A stretch of DNA of 64,000 bases from Aspidiotus rigidus (Eukaryota > Arthropoda > Insecta > Hemiptera > Diaspididae). Positions 49,741 through 61,585 of the stretch are shown piece after piece. The number at the start of each line of letters is the position of its first letter. The first letter of the stretch is position 1. A program made the translations under genes and the position numbers. The notes under the pieces are model-generated. The model had not been told where the DNA came from. It made no database searches and saw only the letters and a program-made list of their open reading frames with translations. The stretch is from the NCBI GenBank assembly GCA_035079385.1, contig JAVHKY010000037.1, positions 62,001 to 126,000 on the forward strand. The letters are read 5' to 3'.

Positions 49741-51052
49741 GGGGGGGGATAGCTAGAGTGGCTTTGCTGTAGTGGAAGACGTGCTGAAAACTCAATCTGA
49801 GGAAAATATCGAGACGTACGAGAGATATGAAATATATTTATTTAATTAAGAGGATAAATCGAATAATTATAAGTCCAAAACGTGTCCGAATGTGTACCAT
49901 GGTCGTCATCGACGGAACATCGGGAATCTAACGGACAGAGAATAAAACATCTATCCGTCAGTCTTGTGAACGAGAGTAAGTCCATTAGAAATAAAAGAAG
50001 ATTAAGGTCGTTGATCGTAAAAGTCCTTAACGGGTCGAACCAGAATAATAAGAAGAATCGATTTTCTCTAAGATTAAGTACTTACATCGATTGGAACCAT
50101 CAGGAATTGCAGAGTCGGCGTCTGCTGATCCGACATCGTATCGCAAATGTTTGTTATCGTTTATACGTAACTCGTAACCGAAATTCGTGGACAGTGGAAA
50201 AGGATTAATGAGAGAGTTTGAAGAGAGATATTGAAAATGGGTTGATTTTTCATTGCTATGGATTTCGTTATTTGTTTATTAGTCGACTATTGTCGCAGCG
50301 ATGAAACTTCAACTCTGGAAAGGAGTTGAAGTCGAAAATTGCAGATTTTCGACACCTGCCTTTCCCACTTCCATCAGGAAATGGTGCCGGAAGCTCATGG
50401 CGTCAAGCACTGAAGTTATACCCAAAAGGGTCGATTCTAGTGTTGGAGGAAACAAAATTAAATGCATAAGCAACCCGCACCTACTCCATTATGGAGAACG
50501 GGCGGTGTTTGCAAATGCGACATAAATGCAAATAGGTATAGGGTTTGGTTAAAGTTTAGTAATATGTTTTTTTTTAGAAATGAGAGTGAAGTGGAACTCA
50601 TTTTCAAAAATCGTTTGGTTAAAATTTAGCTATATATATATTTTTTTAATGGCATCAAAGTAGAACTTATAATTAAAATAGGGTTTGGTTGAAACGGGCA
50701 ATATAATGCCACCACATGGAGCAATTTGGCCTTATATGCAGACTAAAGAATGTAATAGAGCTGACCCTGTTTAAAAACTAGGGAAGTTCTTATGATTATT
50801 TCTTTGAAGAGAAGAAATTTAGTATTCACACAAAACAAAATACCTACATTTTTTGTTTATGGGAGCAGTTTCCTTGGTATTTTTGCTGGTGAATAGAAAA
50901 GTATCCTTTTGTGTTAGTAAATTGCCACGTCGTTTTGAGTCATTTTTTCTTTCAGAAAATTCTTCTAGAAAAAAATTATTTTCTTTTTCCAAAATTGGTA
51001 CTCACTTAGCTAGCGGCTGTCGTCGACGCGTAGCGACGACGCAACAGACGCT
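49741..51052. other. Unassigned DNA between LINE fragments
   Basis: The only recognised piece is at about 50345-50415 (minus), which encodes MSFRHHFLMEVGKAG, a short third fragment of the same LINE family. The open frame at 49882-50208 shows no resemblance. Confidence 0.4.
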
Positions 51053-51370
51053 AGTATAGGAAAATCTACAAGGCGGCGCTCATCATGATCCTTCTCCTTA
51101 CTTGTCTCGGCTCTCCTAGGTTCCTCACCAGGCGGCTTAGTTATATGCAACTACCCTACCTGCCTTTCCCACTTCCATCATGAAATGGTGCCGGGAGCTC
51201 AGCGTCGAGTCAAACCAGACACTTAGGTATTTCATTCCCTTTTTGGTTTCAACTCCCACACCTTGCAGGCGCAAGGTAGATGGACTGAACTTCTGACGGG
51301 TAGTGAATAAAATGAACACCGTCTTACCAACTGCGAGTTCTAGTCCAGCCGACTCGATCTAATGCATCAA
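51053..51370 (-). mobile_element. R1/LOA-like non-LTR retrotransposon fragment, second copy
   Basis: Minus-strand translation gives FTTRQKFSPSTLRLQGVGVE, KGMKYLSVWFDSTLSSRHHF and MMEVGKAGRVVAYN, the RT thumb region just upstream of the part seen at 49.0-49.7 kb. Positions 51061-51150 repeat 49622-49712 almost exactly, so this is a separate truncated copy and not simply the other half. Confidence 0.75.
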
Positions 51371-52950
51371 TACCTCTAGGGCCCGGTTCACCCTGATCGT
51401 TTCAAAACAAATATGAATCAATCCATCAACTTTGGTTAATTTGAAAACAGTTCCATTTTTCTTAAAGTTCTATCAATCCTTATTTGAATTTAGATTCTTT
51501 CTCCTTGCAATGATATTTTAGAAATATGAAATCTTGATATGATGTATTAATAAATGAGTTCTGCAACTGTTCGCAGTATTTTTGAGAACGCCTCCGAATT
51601 AATTTGTCCGATATACGGTGGGTATAGGCTATTTAACGTTCCCGGAAAAATTAGACCGTTGAAGCGATGGTTCGATGGCTGCACTAGTTTGATAATGATG
51701 ATTAGTTTCAAAAGCCATCCTCCAGGATTTTATTTATGACCATATCTACGTATCTAAGAAAATCCTAAAATATTTTGATGAAAGCAAGATGCATTCCAAA
51801 TCTGCAATTTGTAACTCTGTTTTCAAAAATTAAAAAAAAAAATATGAGGTATGTGCCGAAATTTACAAAAAGTAGGTACCTACCGTACCTACCTACTTTA
51901 AAAAACAAGAACGTCAAGAAATTCGAGAGAAATTTCACATTTCACATCAAACATGCTACCTTTGCATTCCAGAGTGAAATACTTACATTTAATCTCAAGC
52001 CATTGCAACTTCTTAATTCTTAAAAACTACCGCAGGTTGGACATTTTTGAAAATCGCTCCTTTTTTTAATTACGGTTTTCTCGCGCCAAACACGCCCGTT
52101 GTCACCACCGCTTCTGTATCGCGTACCCCAGTGCACATTGTTAGAATCCCAATTTTTCGGCAAAGGTCGGATACTTTCGCGAAATAATTTTCGAAAACGT
52201 GAAAAGCCGGCAGTGCATTTCTTGCAAGTTTCGCCAGTATTTCACCGCTTCGTAAGGGTGTTTCTTCGTCGAATTCGTTCCAAATACGCGCGCGATTTCG
52301 TATCCTGAGATGTGACGTGTGCTCGAGTGTAAATTCCTTTACGCCACGCAATTTCGATTTTCAAAAAATCGACGGTTATATTCTCTGCTCGCGTATGGAA
52401 TCCTGGTTTTATTATTTTTTCAATTCGTATTCGTCGAAATGCACAATAAGGTGGTATTAATCGAATTTGGATGCATTGCGCGTATTCTCTAATATGGATT
52501 GGTTTATCTGTCTCGAATTTTTTTTGATGATGAATATCATCGAAAATGACGCTTACATCGAAGAACTCGGTACGTAAATGATAAGTGTTCCAAATATGTT
52601 TACGATTATAAATTGAATAATTTTGTTGGTATATTATCACTGTAAAATCTTTCACCTGCTCTTCAAGAGAAGTTATAGATAGTTGATCGAGCTTGAATTA
52701 GAATTTAAAATTCCTTATTTAAGTTTCTTGTATCATTCGAAAACATGCCGTACCAAGAAAATTTGTTGCAGCGCAAAAAATGGAGATCATGTTTCATATC
52801 TATCTCGTCTTTCTAGCGATATAACGAAGCACATGAAGTGGACCCAGACTTTGTAAGTTGTGGGGGAGCGAGGGGCAGAGATACGGAGCTTATTACTATA
52901 CATTTTTATTTTTGTTTTACGGCAAGTAATGATCATCATTTCTGGTCTTC
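51371..52950. other. Intergenic DNA, nothing secure
   Basis: The longest frame (52242-52655, minus, 137 codons) has no family resemblance. The 'gtaggtacctaccgtaccta' tract at about 51872-51895 is a short palindromic low-complexity stretch. Confidence 0.35.
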
Positions 52951-52954
52951 TTAG

Positions 52955-53300
52955 CAATTTTGGGACCTTACCCAGGGCCTCCCCTCCTGCATGGGTTGCC
53001 TAAAGTATATAAAGAGGGTACTCCGATTGTTTCCTCCCCAACTTACTCCCTCGCCAAATTCTTAGATCGTTGGTTCAAATCACTTGCAGACATTGAGTCT
53101 CTCTATTCAGTTAAGAACTCTGGTTCCCTCGCGGAAAAGTTGAAAGATGTAGGTAAGTCTTTCGCCGGGTTCAATCTTATACTCCTTTGATGTTGTTGGG
53201 TTATTCCCCAACATCCCTAAAATCACCGCTATCCAGCGCATGGGTGACTTGTTCGTCTTTTCTAGTGTTCCTCCTGAATTCTCTCATCTCGGAGGTATTT
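52955..53300 (+). mobile_element. Penelope-like element RT fragment with frameshift
   Basis: The frame reads GPPLLHGLPKVYKEGTPIVS, then SPTYSLAKFLDRWFKSL, then shifts by one near 53178 and continues YSFDVVGLFPNIPKITAI. The pattern xxxYGLPKxHKxGxPxRPIVSSxxSPTYxLAK and the motif A block FDVVxLFxNIP are characteristic of Penelope-type RTs. The 3' part with the YxDD box is missing. Confidence 0.8.
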
Positions 53301-54730
53301 AGGCGTATTATTAAATTCGAGCTTGATCTGTTCTCTTCTAGCCTGGTATTTTTGAGTCAGGTAAATTATTGGAATAGGCCCGTTGACGATGTTTTGTGTG
53401 CGTGGAACGATCCTGCAGATCTCCTGAGGGCCAGTTGTACCACCAAACTCAGTTTAAACGAAGTTTACAGTACAGTGCACTGTCGGTTAATTTGTATGAC
53501 CGTTGTACCAAAAATAAAGTTTAAACTGGTGTTAAAATTTAAACTGCGTTTAACTTGACTGGCCGATTCTACGCCAGTTAAATTCTTGTTGACTTTAAAC
53601 TTCGTTGGAAAAACAGATTTCCAGGGTTGAACAGAATTTAAAATTTCAAACTCCGGCCAAATAATTGAGGAAGTTAGTGGCTCATCAATGAATTTTTTAG
53701 ACTTGACCATCTCCGTCATTAACGGCGTCCATGAACTTGATATTTTATAGGAAAAATGTCGTTATTCTGTCCTACTCGTACATTGCCCACAAGATCGTTT
53801 TTCACAAAGAATTGATGACATAAAGCACCTTGCCAGAGTGAATCAAATCAACGTAGGCTCACAAGGAAGTACCTCAATTCCACAACTTCATGCCACCGTT
53901 AGTCACACCAAGTTGGTAGAAAACGGTAAATTCCGCTCCCGTTTTTGGGAAAGTTTTCCTCTCAGTTGGGTCGTGTTCTCCACCCCTATAGCTGAGAAAG
54001 ACTTGTAGAGATTGCCTTGCAGTTTATATAGGGATAGCTGGCTATCAGTTTCAAATTAGAGGGGTTGATCATAAAAAGGTGTGAGGGGAAGAAAAGTTAT
54101 GTTTTTCAGATTTTGCTGGCCAATTACAAATTAGTACAAAACGGTAAATTCGGCTCCCGTTTTTGGGTGTGTTTTCCTCACAGTTGAGTCGTGTTCTCAC
54201 CCCTCTGGCTTCCGGTCCGAAGTTCTTCTCCACAGGGAAAATTCATACTCCAGGTGTTTGTCCCTCGAAGAAATTGAAATTATTCGACGTACATACCTCG
54301 TGAGGCATTGATTTAATTGGTCCCTGAGAATGATTCAATTTTCGCTGACTCGCTAGTTCGGTCATGTCCTTTTAGAACGTTACTATTTCTTGTTGGTGTT
54401 AGGTTCGCAGTCGCTGTCTTGTCGTCTTTGAAAACTGAAAGTGCTCAGTGGCTGATCGTGTATCTTTTATTCCGGTTTTTTGTACCTGGCGATTACTCTT
54501 TGTGAGTAATTCACTCCTTGTAATCCAGTATATGTTAAGATAACCAGCATTCCGGGGTTCACTTGCTCTGCTCGTTCACCCCCATTCTTGGCCTTATATA
54601 AGTCTGCTATTCTGTATGTTAGGCTGACTAGCTCTTCAGGACTCACTCATTCCGTTCGTTCGCCTTCATTTTTGGCCTAGGTAGAAGTGTAGTATACTGT
54701 ATGATTGGCTAACTAGCTTCGCCTTTATAG
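53301..54730. other. Intergenic DNA with a local repeat
   Basis: The block 'aaaacggtaaattc(c/g)gctc' with following 'ccgtttttgg' and 'gttttcctc(t/a)cagttg' occurs at about 53921 and 54136, a direct repeat about 215 bp apart. Words like 'ggtttaaactg' near 53450-53570 form small inverted pairs. No gene found. Confidence 0.4.
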
Positions 54731-56912
54731 CCCAGGCAGATTAGGTTTTGAAATGGAAATAAATGCCGGCAAAGGTTTTTTTCGTGGATTATGTTTAAAA
54801 TGGTCTCCTGATGAACATACTAAAAGTCCACAGCGATCAGAGAGCGGGCCCTCCTCCAAGGGGGGTCAAAGTACCACAAAAATTAGTTTTCTGAGAATAA
54901 ATCGAGAACTAAGCATCAAAGAAAAAAAAAGTTTCAAACAAAAGTTGTTCCTCATCAAATTTCCTATAAATTCCACTATGTATGTCAACTTAGCCCAAAA
55001 ACTCGAGCTGAAAAGTTGGTTTGAAAGTTGAGTGATTTTCTAAAATTTTTGATTTTAGTGTTAGTGTAGTCAAATTAGACAGGTTTCGGAAAAAAAAGAA
55101 CATTGCGACATAGTAAAGGTCTGATTGCTGGAAATGGTCAAGAATGAAGTCCAAAACAACATACTAACTTCTCCGCGTTTTTCCCCAGGAGCATTTTTTT
55201 TATGGGGGTTGAAACCTCCTCAAAATCAGTTTTTTGTAAATATCCCGCTTGATACGCATTTTAGAGAAAAAAGTCATCACTCAAAATATATTCCTCGTGA
55301 AATCCAGGCAGACTTGCTGAATTTTTTATTGTTCCAGGCGATATAGGGAATGATACCAAGAAGCTTGTTATCTCTTGTTTCTCCGTTTTGATAATTGCAA
55401 GACTCATATAGTCAATCTCTCGCCACAAAACAAGCTTCTCGGGAGATCGCCTGAAACGGCGGACCAAGTTTGCCTGACCCAATCGACTATCAACGTGAAA
55501 CCCTCGTGTGACTACGCCAACTTTGACAAGGAGCGTGTTATTCTTGGATTTGTATTGCGGCGGTTCTTCTTGAATTTGTGGAAGCATACAACAATAACAA
55601 GCTTCTTGGTGACATTCCTTCCATTGCTTGAAACAATTCCACACGTTAGCCTACTTCAATTGTACACGAGTCGAAGTCAAAATCTCACCGCGAGTCCACA
55701 ACAGAAGACCACATCCATTCCCACCATCGCTTGAAACAACCAGAATGGAAAACTTGAGAGCATAATACAGCAAAAACGTAGCACACAAAATTCAGCCTGT
55801 TTTCAGTCCGAAAATGGAGCACGACATGCTGGCCTGGCCTGGCATACAGCCCCCTCATAAGGTTTGAGGGGGAAGAAGACCAGCACGAACGGAAAACTCT
55901 ACGGTACAACCCAGTACAAACGAATCCACCCACTTCAACTAGGGAAATCGAAATGGGGGAAGGACTCGCATGTTTACAGCCCCCCATTCAGCTTTTAACA
56001 TATCATACATGCATAAGAAACGATTTTTAAAATGTCTGTCCATGTATGGAAAACTTTATAGTTGATTATACCTTTCTCAAAATATTATCGTGCAGCAAGG
56101 TATTCCCTGTGACAATAATTAAAACTAATAAAATTAGTATACGTTTCATCGTATGTTCTAGCGAAATATTAACGTTACCTTCGCGCGTAACCACCGCGCA
56201 ACGACGTCATCTCTCGGCTAGGAGCGCGTTATTCACGGATTTGCATGGCGGAGGCTCAATTTCCATGAATTTTTGACCTAACTATCACGTGTAGGTTAGA
56301 AATAAAATACGTAAACCGAGGAAATTTCACGAGGAATAATTTTTGACTGATGATTTTTTTCTCTAAAATGCTTATTAAGCGGGATATTTACAAAAAACTG
56401 ATTTTGAGGGGGTTTCAACCCCCATAAAAAAGATGCTCCTGGGGAAAAACGCGGAGAAGTTAGTATGTTGTTTTTGACTTCATTCTTGACCATTTCCAGC
56501 AATCAGACCTTTACTATGTCGCAATGTTCTTTTTTTTTTTTTTCCGAAACCTGTCTAATTGGACTACACTAACACTAAAATCAACAATTTTAAAAAATCG
56601 CTCAACTTTCAAACCAACTTTTCAGCTCAAGTTTTTGGGCTAAGTCGAAATACATATAGTGGAATTTATAGGAAATTTGATGAGGAACAACTTTTGTTTG
56701 AAACTTTTTTTTCTCTGATGCTCAGTTTTCAATTTATTCTCAAAAAACCAATTTTTGTGGTACTTTGACCCCCTTTGGGGGAGGGCCCGCTCTCTGATCG
56801 CTGTGGACTTTTAGTATGTTCATCAGGAGACCATTTTAAACATAATCCACGAAAAAAACCTTTGCCGGCATTTATTTCCATTTATTCTTATTTTTAAGCC
56901 TAATCTTCCTGG
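54731..56912. mobile_element. Long-inverted-repeat element, 2.2 kb, arms of about 580 bp
   Basis: The left arm (about 54731-55303) and right arm (about 56319-56912) are reverse complements at high identity, sharing 'aaataaatgccggcaaaggt', 'aaaatggtctcctgatgaac', 'ccacagcgatcagagagcgg', 'caagaatgaag' and 'tcctcgtgaaat'. The inner 1.0 kb has short open frames (55685-55987 and 55261-55644, minus) with stops and no transposase motif I recognise. A decayed arm of the same family lies at 3907-4405. No target duplication was established, so the superfamily is open. Confidence 0.85.
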
Positions 56913-59440
56913 GTTATTATTCTTAGCCCAGTTCAAGTCCAGTATACTGTATACATGTAGGTCTGTCTGTGTATAGGTCTAGCATAAGCCTAGTATTATG
57001 TACCAGTAACATAAAAATAACTTTCCGGTGCTCACTCTCTCCAATCGTTCGCCTCCATTCTTAGCCTGGTATAGGGGCCAAGTAGGAGTTTAGTATGCCG
57101 TATGTTAACAGATGTTGAACGAGCGCTTAACCTTGTCTAGTATAAGACTGGTATAATCCTAGTATAAACATGGTATAATATAAGCACTCGGACGCAATTT
57201 CCGGAATCAGGGGTAGGACAGAGGATCGACGTTGAAAAACCAACAGGCGAAGCTGTATCCTGTTGATCCACCGTCAGACCATGTCCATCATATCAGTCCA
57301 CAGTCAGACCATTAGTAACACACAGTAGTGTTACCCAAGCACCCTTCCTTATACTAGCAGTAAATGGATCTGTGTAACACTGGTTAGTAAGGGTGTCAGG
57401 ATAGAACTACCATATATGTCAGACTATGTCTAACCATCTTGTGACACGGTGTAGTACCTTATCAGTCTATTGTTGGACATGGTTTGATAGTGGACTGATA
57501 GTTGATGTTGGATATTGTTTGACACACAAGGTTGTGTTACCTGGCCACCCTTACTTGCAACCTCGGGGTCTACTTGCCAGTCTTGTAAACCGCTCTTTTT
57601 GTTAGTAATAAATCTTCTTGATTCATCGTGACATTTATGAATGAACTTTTTCTAGTGTCCTTAAATTCTTTCGAGATTGTCAGGCGAGATAGTTGTGTCA
57701 CAATTACCAAGTTAATGGTGACAACTAAATTTGCTAACTGCACCAGAGTCCCATGCATTTTATCTCCAACAACGAGTCGTTTACAATATGATGATCTTCA
57801 AGTTTCTTTTATGGCCACGTTCGGTTCGATGCAATATGACACAGCCTACAGAGCCTAATTGACAAAAAAGTCGACTGATATTGAAGGTGATTTAACCTTC
57901 GCTCTTCAACTCAAATAAAAATATTGACGTGACTCTTAAAGATGAATTAATGAGTCGCTTATGGAAAAATTTGCTTCTAAATCAGGGGCTATATCGAATT
58001 TTGTAAACAAATCAGTTTAGTAAATTTACCAAGATCCATTTCCTTTAAGACTTTGAAGTTTTGTTTCTGGTTTCTAAAGAAGAATGTAGGTTTCGTCCAT
58101 CGTGCATAGCATGTCGTGTATATTAACGATAATTTTGCTATTTTCTGCTGCTAGAAAGAAATAAAATGTAATGCAATATGACAAAGAAGAACATATTATT
58201 CTATTTCTTCCGCTGTCTTTTTGAACTGTACTGCGAACCATAATGCGTACGCATTAATTATAGTAAGAGCTTCGGTATTGTTTCTGTAGATTGTGGCTGA
58301 TTGAAAATAAAGCTATAGTAATAAAAATTCTGCGGGATGAAATAAAAGAAATTGGAAAGTGTTTCTTTCTATGCGGCTAGAATATTAATCATCGTCGTAT
58401 GCGGAAATCCACCAGGCGAGGGTAAGACGTATGGAAACCATTATATGCGCCATAGACCTGTGGTATACTTATTCTTTTTTTTTTTCGTTTCATTAATTTG
58501 TTAATTATGAGAGCGACTTCTGTACTCCCCTTTTCTCATAATAAGACTGATCAATATTTCTACCCAGAATGCATTTTCAGACATCTAGAGAGTAGGGATT
58601 TTTTCGATATTTCTTGGGTAATTATATAGAGCACTACAAAGCCTAAAAATGTCTACTTATCCGAGCCTCTTTCTCTCCTCTCGTAGTTTTATTGGAACGT
58701 GCTGTTGTTTGTTTATTCTTTCGCGCTTCTTACTCGTCCTGAAGTTATACGAACTCTGTTTCAGCACTCTTCTGTACTTGTACAGTACTTGAAAAGTTGA
58801 AAATCATCCCATTACCGGTATTTTAAAATGTTTCTTCGTTCCCCTTATTTTTCCGCTTTCACTGTAATTTGAAATACGCGCGTTAAAATCTGCGTTCAAA
58901 TTCTATTTGAATAATCCTCGAAAGAAACGGAGCTTCTTCGTTAAAATGTCCGTTATGAAGTTGTCGTATTTGATATTCGCCGAGTTAACAAAAACCGGAA
59001 ATGCCTTCATTTACAAGAAGTTTACTCGTGAAAACGCAGGATTGGTTTTAAAAGTAGATATGACTCGCAATGTCGCGTTGTAGGTATGGGAAAAAAAAAA
59101 AAAAAAATGTTTTGTCGTTTATACCTTGGCAAATTTTTTATTCAGCCTTCGCGTGAACGAGAATTCCGGCTGTATTTAGGAATTTCACAGCACATATACT
59201 TCGGAATCTTTTCTCTAGTGAATTATCGAGATTATCGCAAAAAAATCTCTTTCTCTTCCTCCACACACATCCAATATGTTTTCTCGATTTCTGATATGCT
59301 ACGTAATCGATTGCTTCTGGTGCTGAAGTCTTCTCCAAGACAAAAAGTATAGATGATACCTACACAAAATAGTTGAAAATGGATGCTGTGTGAAAGAAAA
59401 ATTGGTAGCTGATTTGGTTATTTCCAAGCCGCGTCTCGCG
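56913..59440. other. Intergenic DNA, nothing recognised
   Basis: Around 57270-57550 there are loosely complementary words ('gaccatgtccatcatatcag', 'gttggacatggttt', 'gtgttacc') that suggest an old foldback unit, too diverged to define. The rest has only short open frames. Confidence 0.35.
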
Positions 59441-59449
59441 TCTGCCTAG

Positions 59450-59900
59450 TGGTATATTTGACAGAATCGTCGAAATTATTCATACAACACCTACCCCCGT
59501 CGGCAAACAAGATACTCTCAGTTCCATCAAAAAGAAGATCAAAAAAGATAACGTCCTGATGACCAAGGCAGATTTAGGAAGTACTGTATTGTACTCAAGG
59601 ACAAATTGGAGTAAGACACCAAGGTCACAGTCTGCTCAAAGGTTAACGCAAGTAAGTACATCATCGATAAGAAACCCTCGAGAAAAGCCGTGCTTGTTTC
59701 TAATCATATCCCTCCCCGTTTCTATGGCCTTCCAAAAACCCATAATACAGGTTCCCTTATTTCTTCCCTTATTTACAAATTAGGCAAATACCTTGACGTT
59801 TGGTTTAAATCTGTAACTGGCTTCAACCATCCCGCTCCTTTTCTACAAAAAACTTTGTTGAACTATTCTAGGTACTTACCAATACCCCCATTATTCCCCC
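59450..59900 (+). mobile_element. Penelope-like element RT fragment, second plus-strand copy
   Basis: Translation gives KKIKKDNVLMTKADLGS (family pattern KADKGxxVV) near 59530-59582, then VSNHIPPRFYGLPKTHNTGS and LISSLIYKLGKYLDVWFKSV at 59690-59815. The order and the PxFYGLPKxHKxG motif are Penelope-type. Frame shifts lie between the blocks, and the palm motifs are absent. Confidence 0.8.
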
Positions 59901-61330
59901 CCCCCGGTTCCTCTCCAACCTTTTCCCGTGTGCATAGATGAATAACCCCACGAGGCCAAAGTGCCGCTTTCTTTGGTTTCCGAATTTTAAACCCTACTTC
60001 AGTGTTGCATCAGCCCCAACATTTGTCAATTCAATAATTCCGTGTATGTACAAGCAGCTCTACACTGCAAGCTCAAGTTTTCTCTCTAGTTTCATGCAGT
60101 ATACTACCGTGGGCCCATCTGAGTACATGGTTGTTAACAAAAACCAGTGCATAGTCGTAAATTTTTGGACAAAAATAATCAAAAAGCGGGGCTCTAAAAA
60201 GTAGGTGAAAAGAACATAAAAAACTTTTTTTCCCGCCATTTTTTGTGATTTGTATGGACAATAATTAGTACTGCGGACAAAATGTCTTGGACGAAACGTC
60301 TCCGAACGTAATTTTTTGGACAAAATATCCTTGAACCATTTGTGGGTTCACCTATACCTAGTGCGGCTGTATTTTTGGGAGATGACCAGGCCCGTTTTTA
60401 TCCGAAAAGAAACGAAACCCACGATCGAAAGGCAGAAGCTCAAGTGGAAATATTATCCAAAGTCGTGCTGCTTTGAAAGGGTTTCAGGACTGGAGAGAGG
60501 TGCCATAGTCATCAGTAAAAAGTCGGAGTTTACAAAGAAAAGAAAAAACAAAAGACGGGACACAGCACAGAAACTAACATGACATTCACTCATTAGGAAG
60601 TTATAAAATACTGTCTTGGTTCCTCTTTCCGGCTATGGAGGGAGATGGTTAGGCCAGGAGGATTTGGAGAACCCAACGTTTGGAACTTGAATGATTACTA
60701 TAGGGATTTCGAAAACTTGGAGAATCTGTGGTGGGAGAAAACTTGAAAAAATTTCAATTCCGAAAATATAAATGAAATAGGAAGAGAATTTGGAGAGAAT
60801 TCAACTTCATTTTAAGCCCTGAACAGATGAATAGGGGAAAAGTGAAATAATACTGTCAAGGTATCGTGGAAGATATTTCAAGTTCCCGTTACCGTCTACG
60901 GATAATTTTTCATCTCGTATGTATACTAATAACCAGAGCCCGGATTCCTCGGCATTTGTCGAACCATTTTGCTAAGGGCGGAAAGCTTGAAAATCAGATA
61001 GAAGTTCATTTTAGGGGTAATGGGGCCTGTAAAACAAATTTTATCTAGCCGAAAAACGCCGAAAATGGAATGAATGTCGAGAACGGGGTTTAAAGCCGAA
61101 TAAGGCTAAAAATGACCATTTTGTTAAATATCGTCCAATATTATATAATTTCGGACAAAATTAGTAAAATTCAGGAATCATGGTGAAAATTGACCTTTTC
61201 TTTGACATGTTCCATGTCTTTTCTCTCGCCGGACCCCGATTTTGAAACTCGTGAGTACACCCCCCCTCCCCCCCCCCGTCAAGACAAATCTCTACCCCGT
61301 GGGTGATTCAGAAATCCGCGAGTACACCCC
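59901..61330. other. Intergenic DNA, nothing recognised
   Basis: Short open frames only. A C-rich run lies at about 61259-61278. Confidence 0.35.
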
Positions 61331-61334
61331 GCGT

Positions 61335-61512
61335 AATAATAATAAATAATTAATTCAATAATAATTAAATAATTAAATAAATAAATAATTAAATAATTAA
61401 ATAATTAAATAATTAAATAATTAAATAATTAAATAATTAAATAATTAAATAATTAAATAATTAAATAATTAAATAAATAAATAATTAAATAATTAAATAA
61501 TATAATTATTAA
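61335..61512. repeat. Microsatellite, 8-bp unit AATTAAAT
   Basis: About 20 near-perfect copies of the 8-bp unit, with a few 4-bp slips (aaataaataaat) that reset the phase. It ends directly at a fragment of the 45-bp repeat family. Confidence 0.95.
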
Positions 61513-61585
61513 TTAGAAAATTTTTTAAGTCCCTCTTCCTATCATATATGGCTGGATAGTCCAAATTTTTCCAAGTCCCCTAGAC
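61513..61585 (-). repeat. Stray fragment of the 45-bp repeat family
   Basis: 'aagtccctcttcctatcata', 'tatggctggatagtccaaat' and 'ttttccaagtcccc' match about one and a half units of the 45-bp repeat in the inverted orientation, about 12.5 kb from the main array. Confidence 0.8.

Noticed and set aside
52242..52655. 137-codon minus-strand frame
   Set aside because: Composition is uneven, and there is no resemblance or splice context; likely chance in a less AT-rich patch.
55261..55987. 127- and 100-codon minus-strand frames in the inner part of the 2.2-kb element as a transposase
   Set aside because: No catalytic triad or known transposase motif could be identified, and the first frame runs into the inverted arm.
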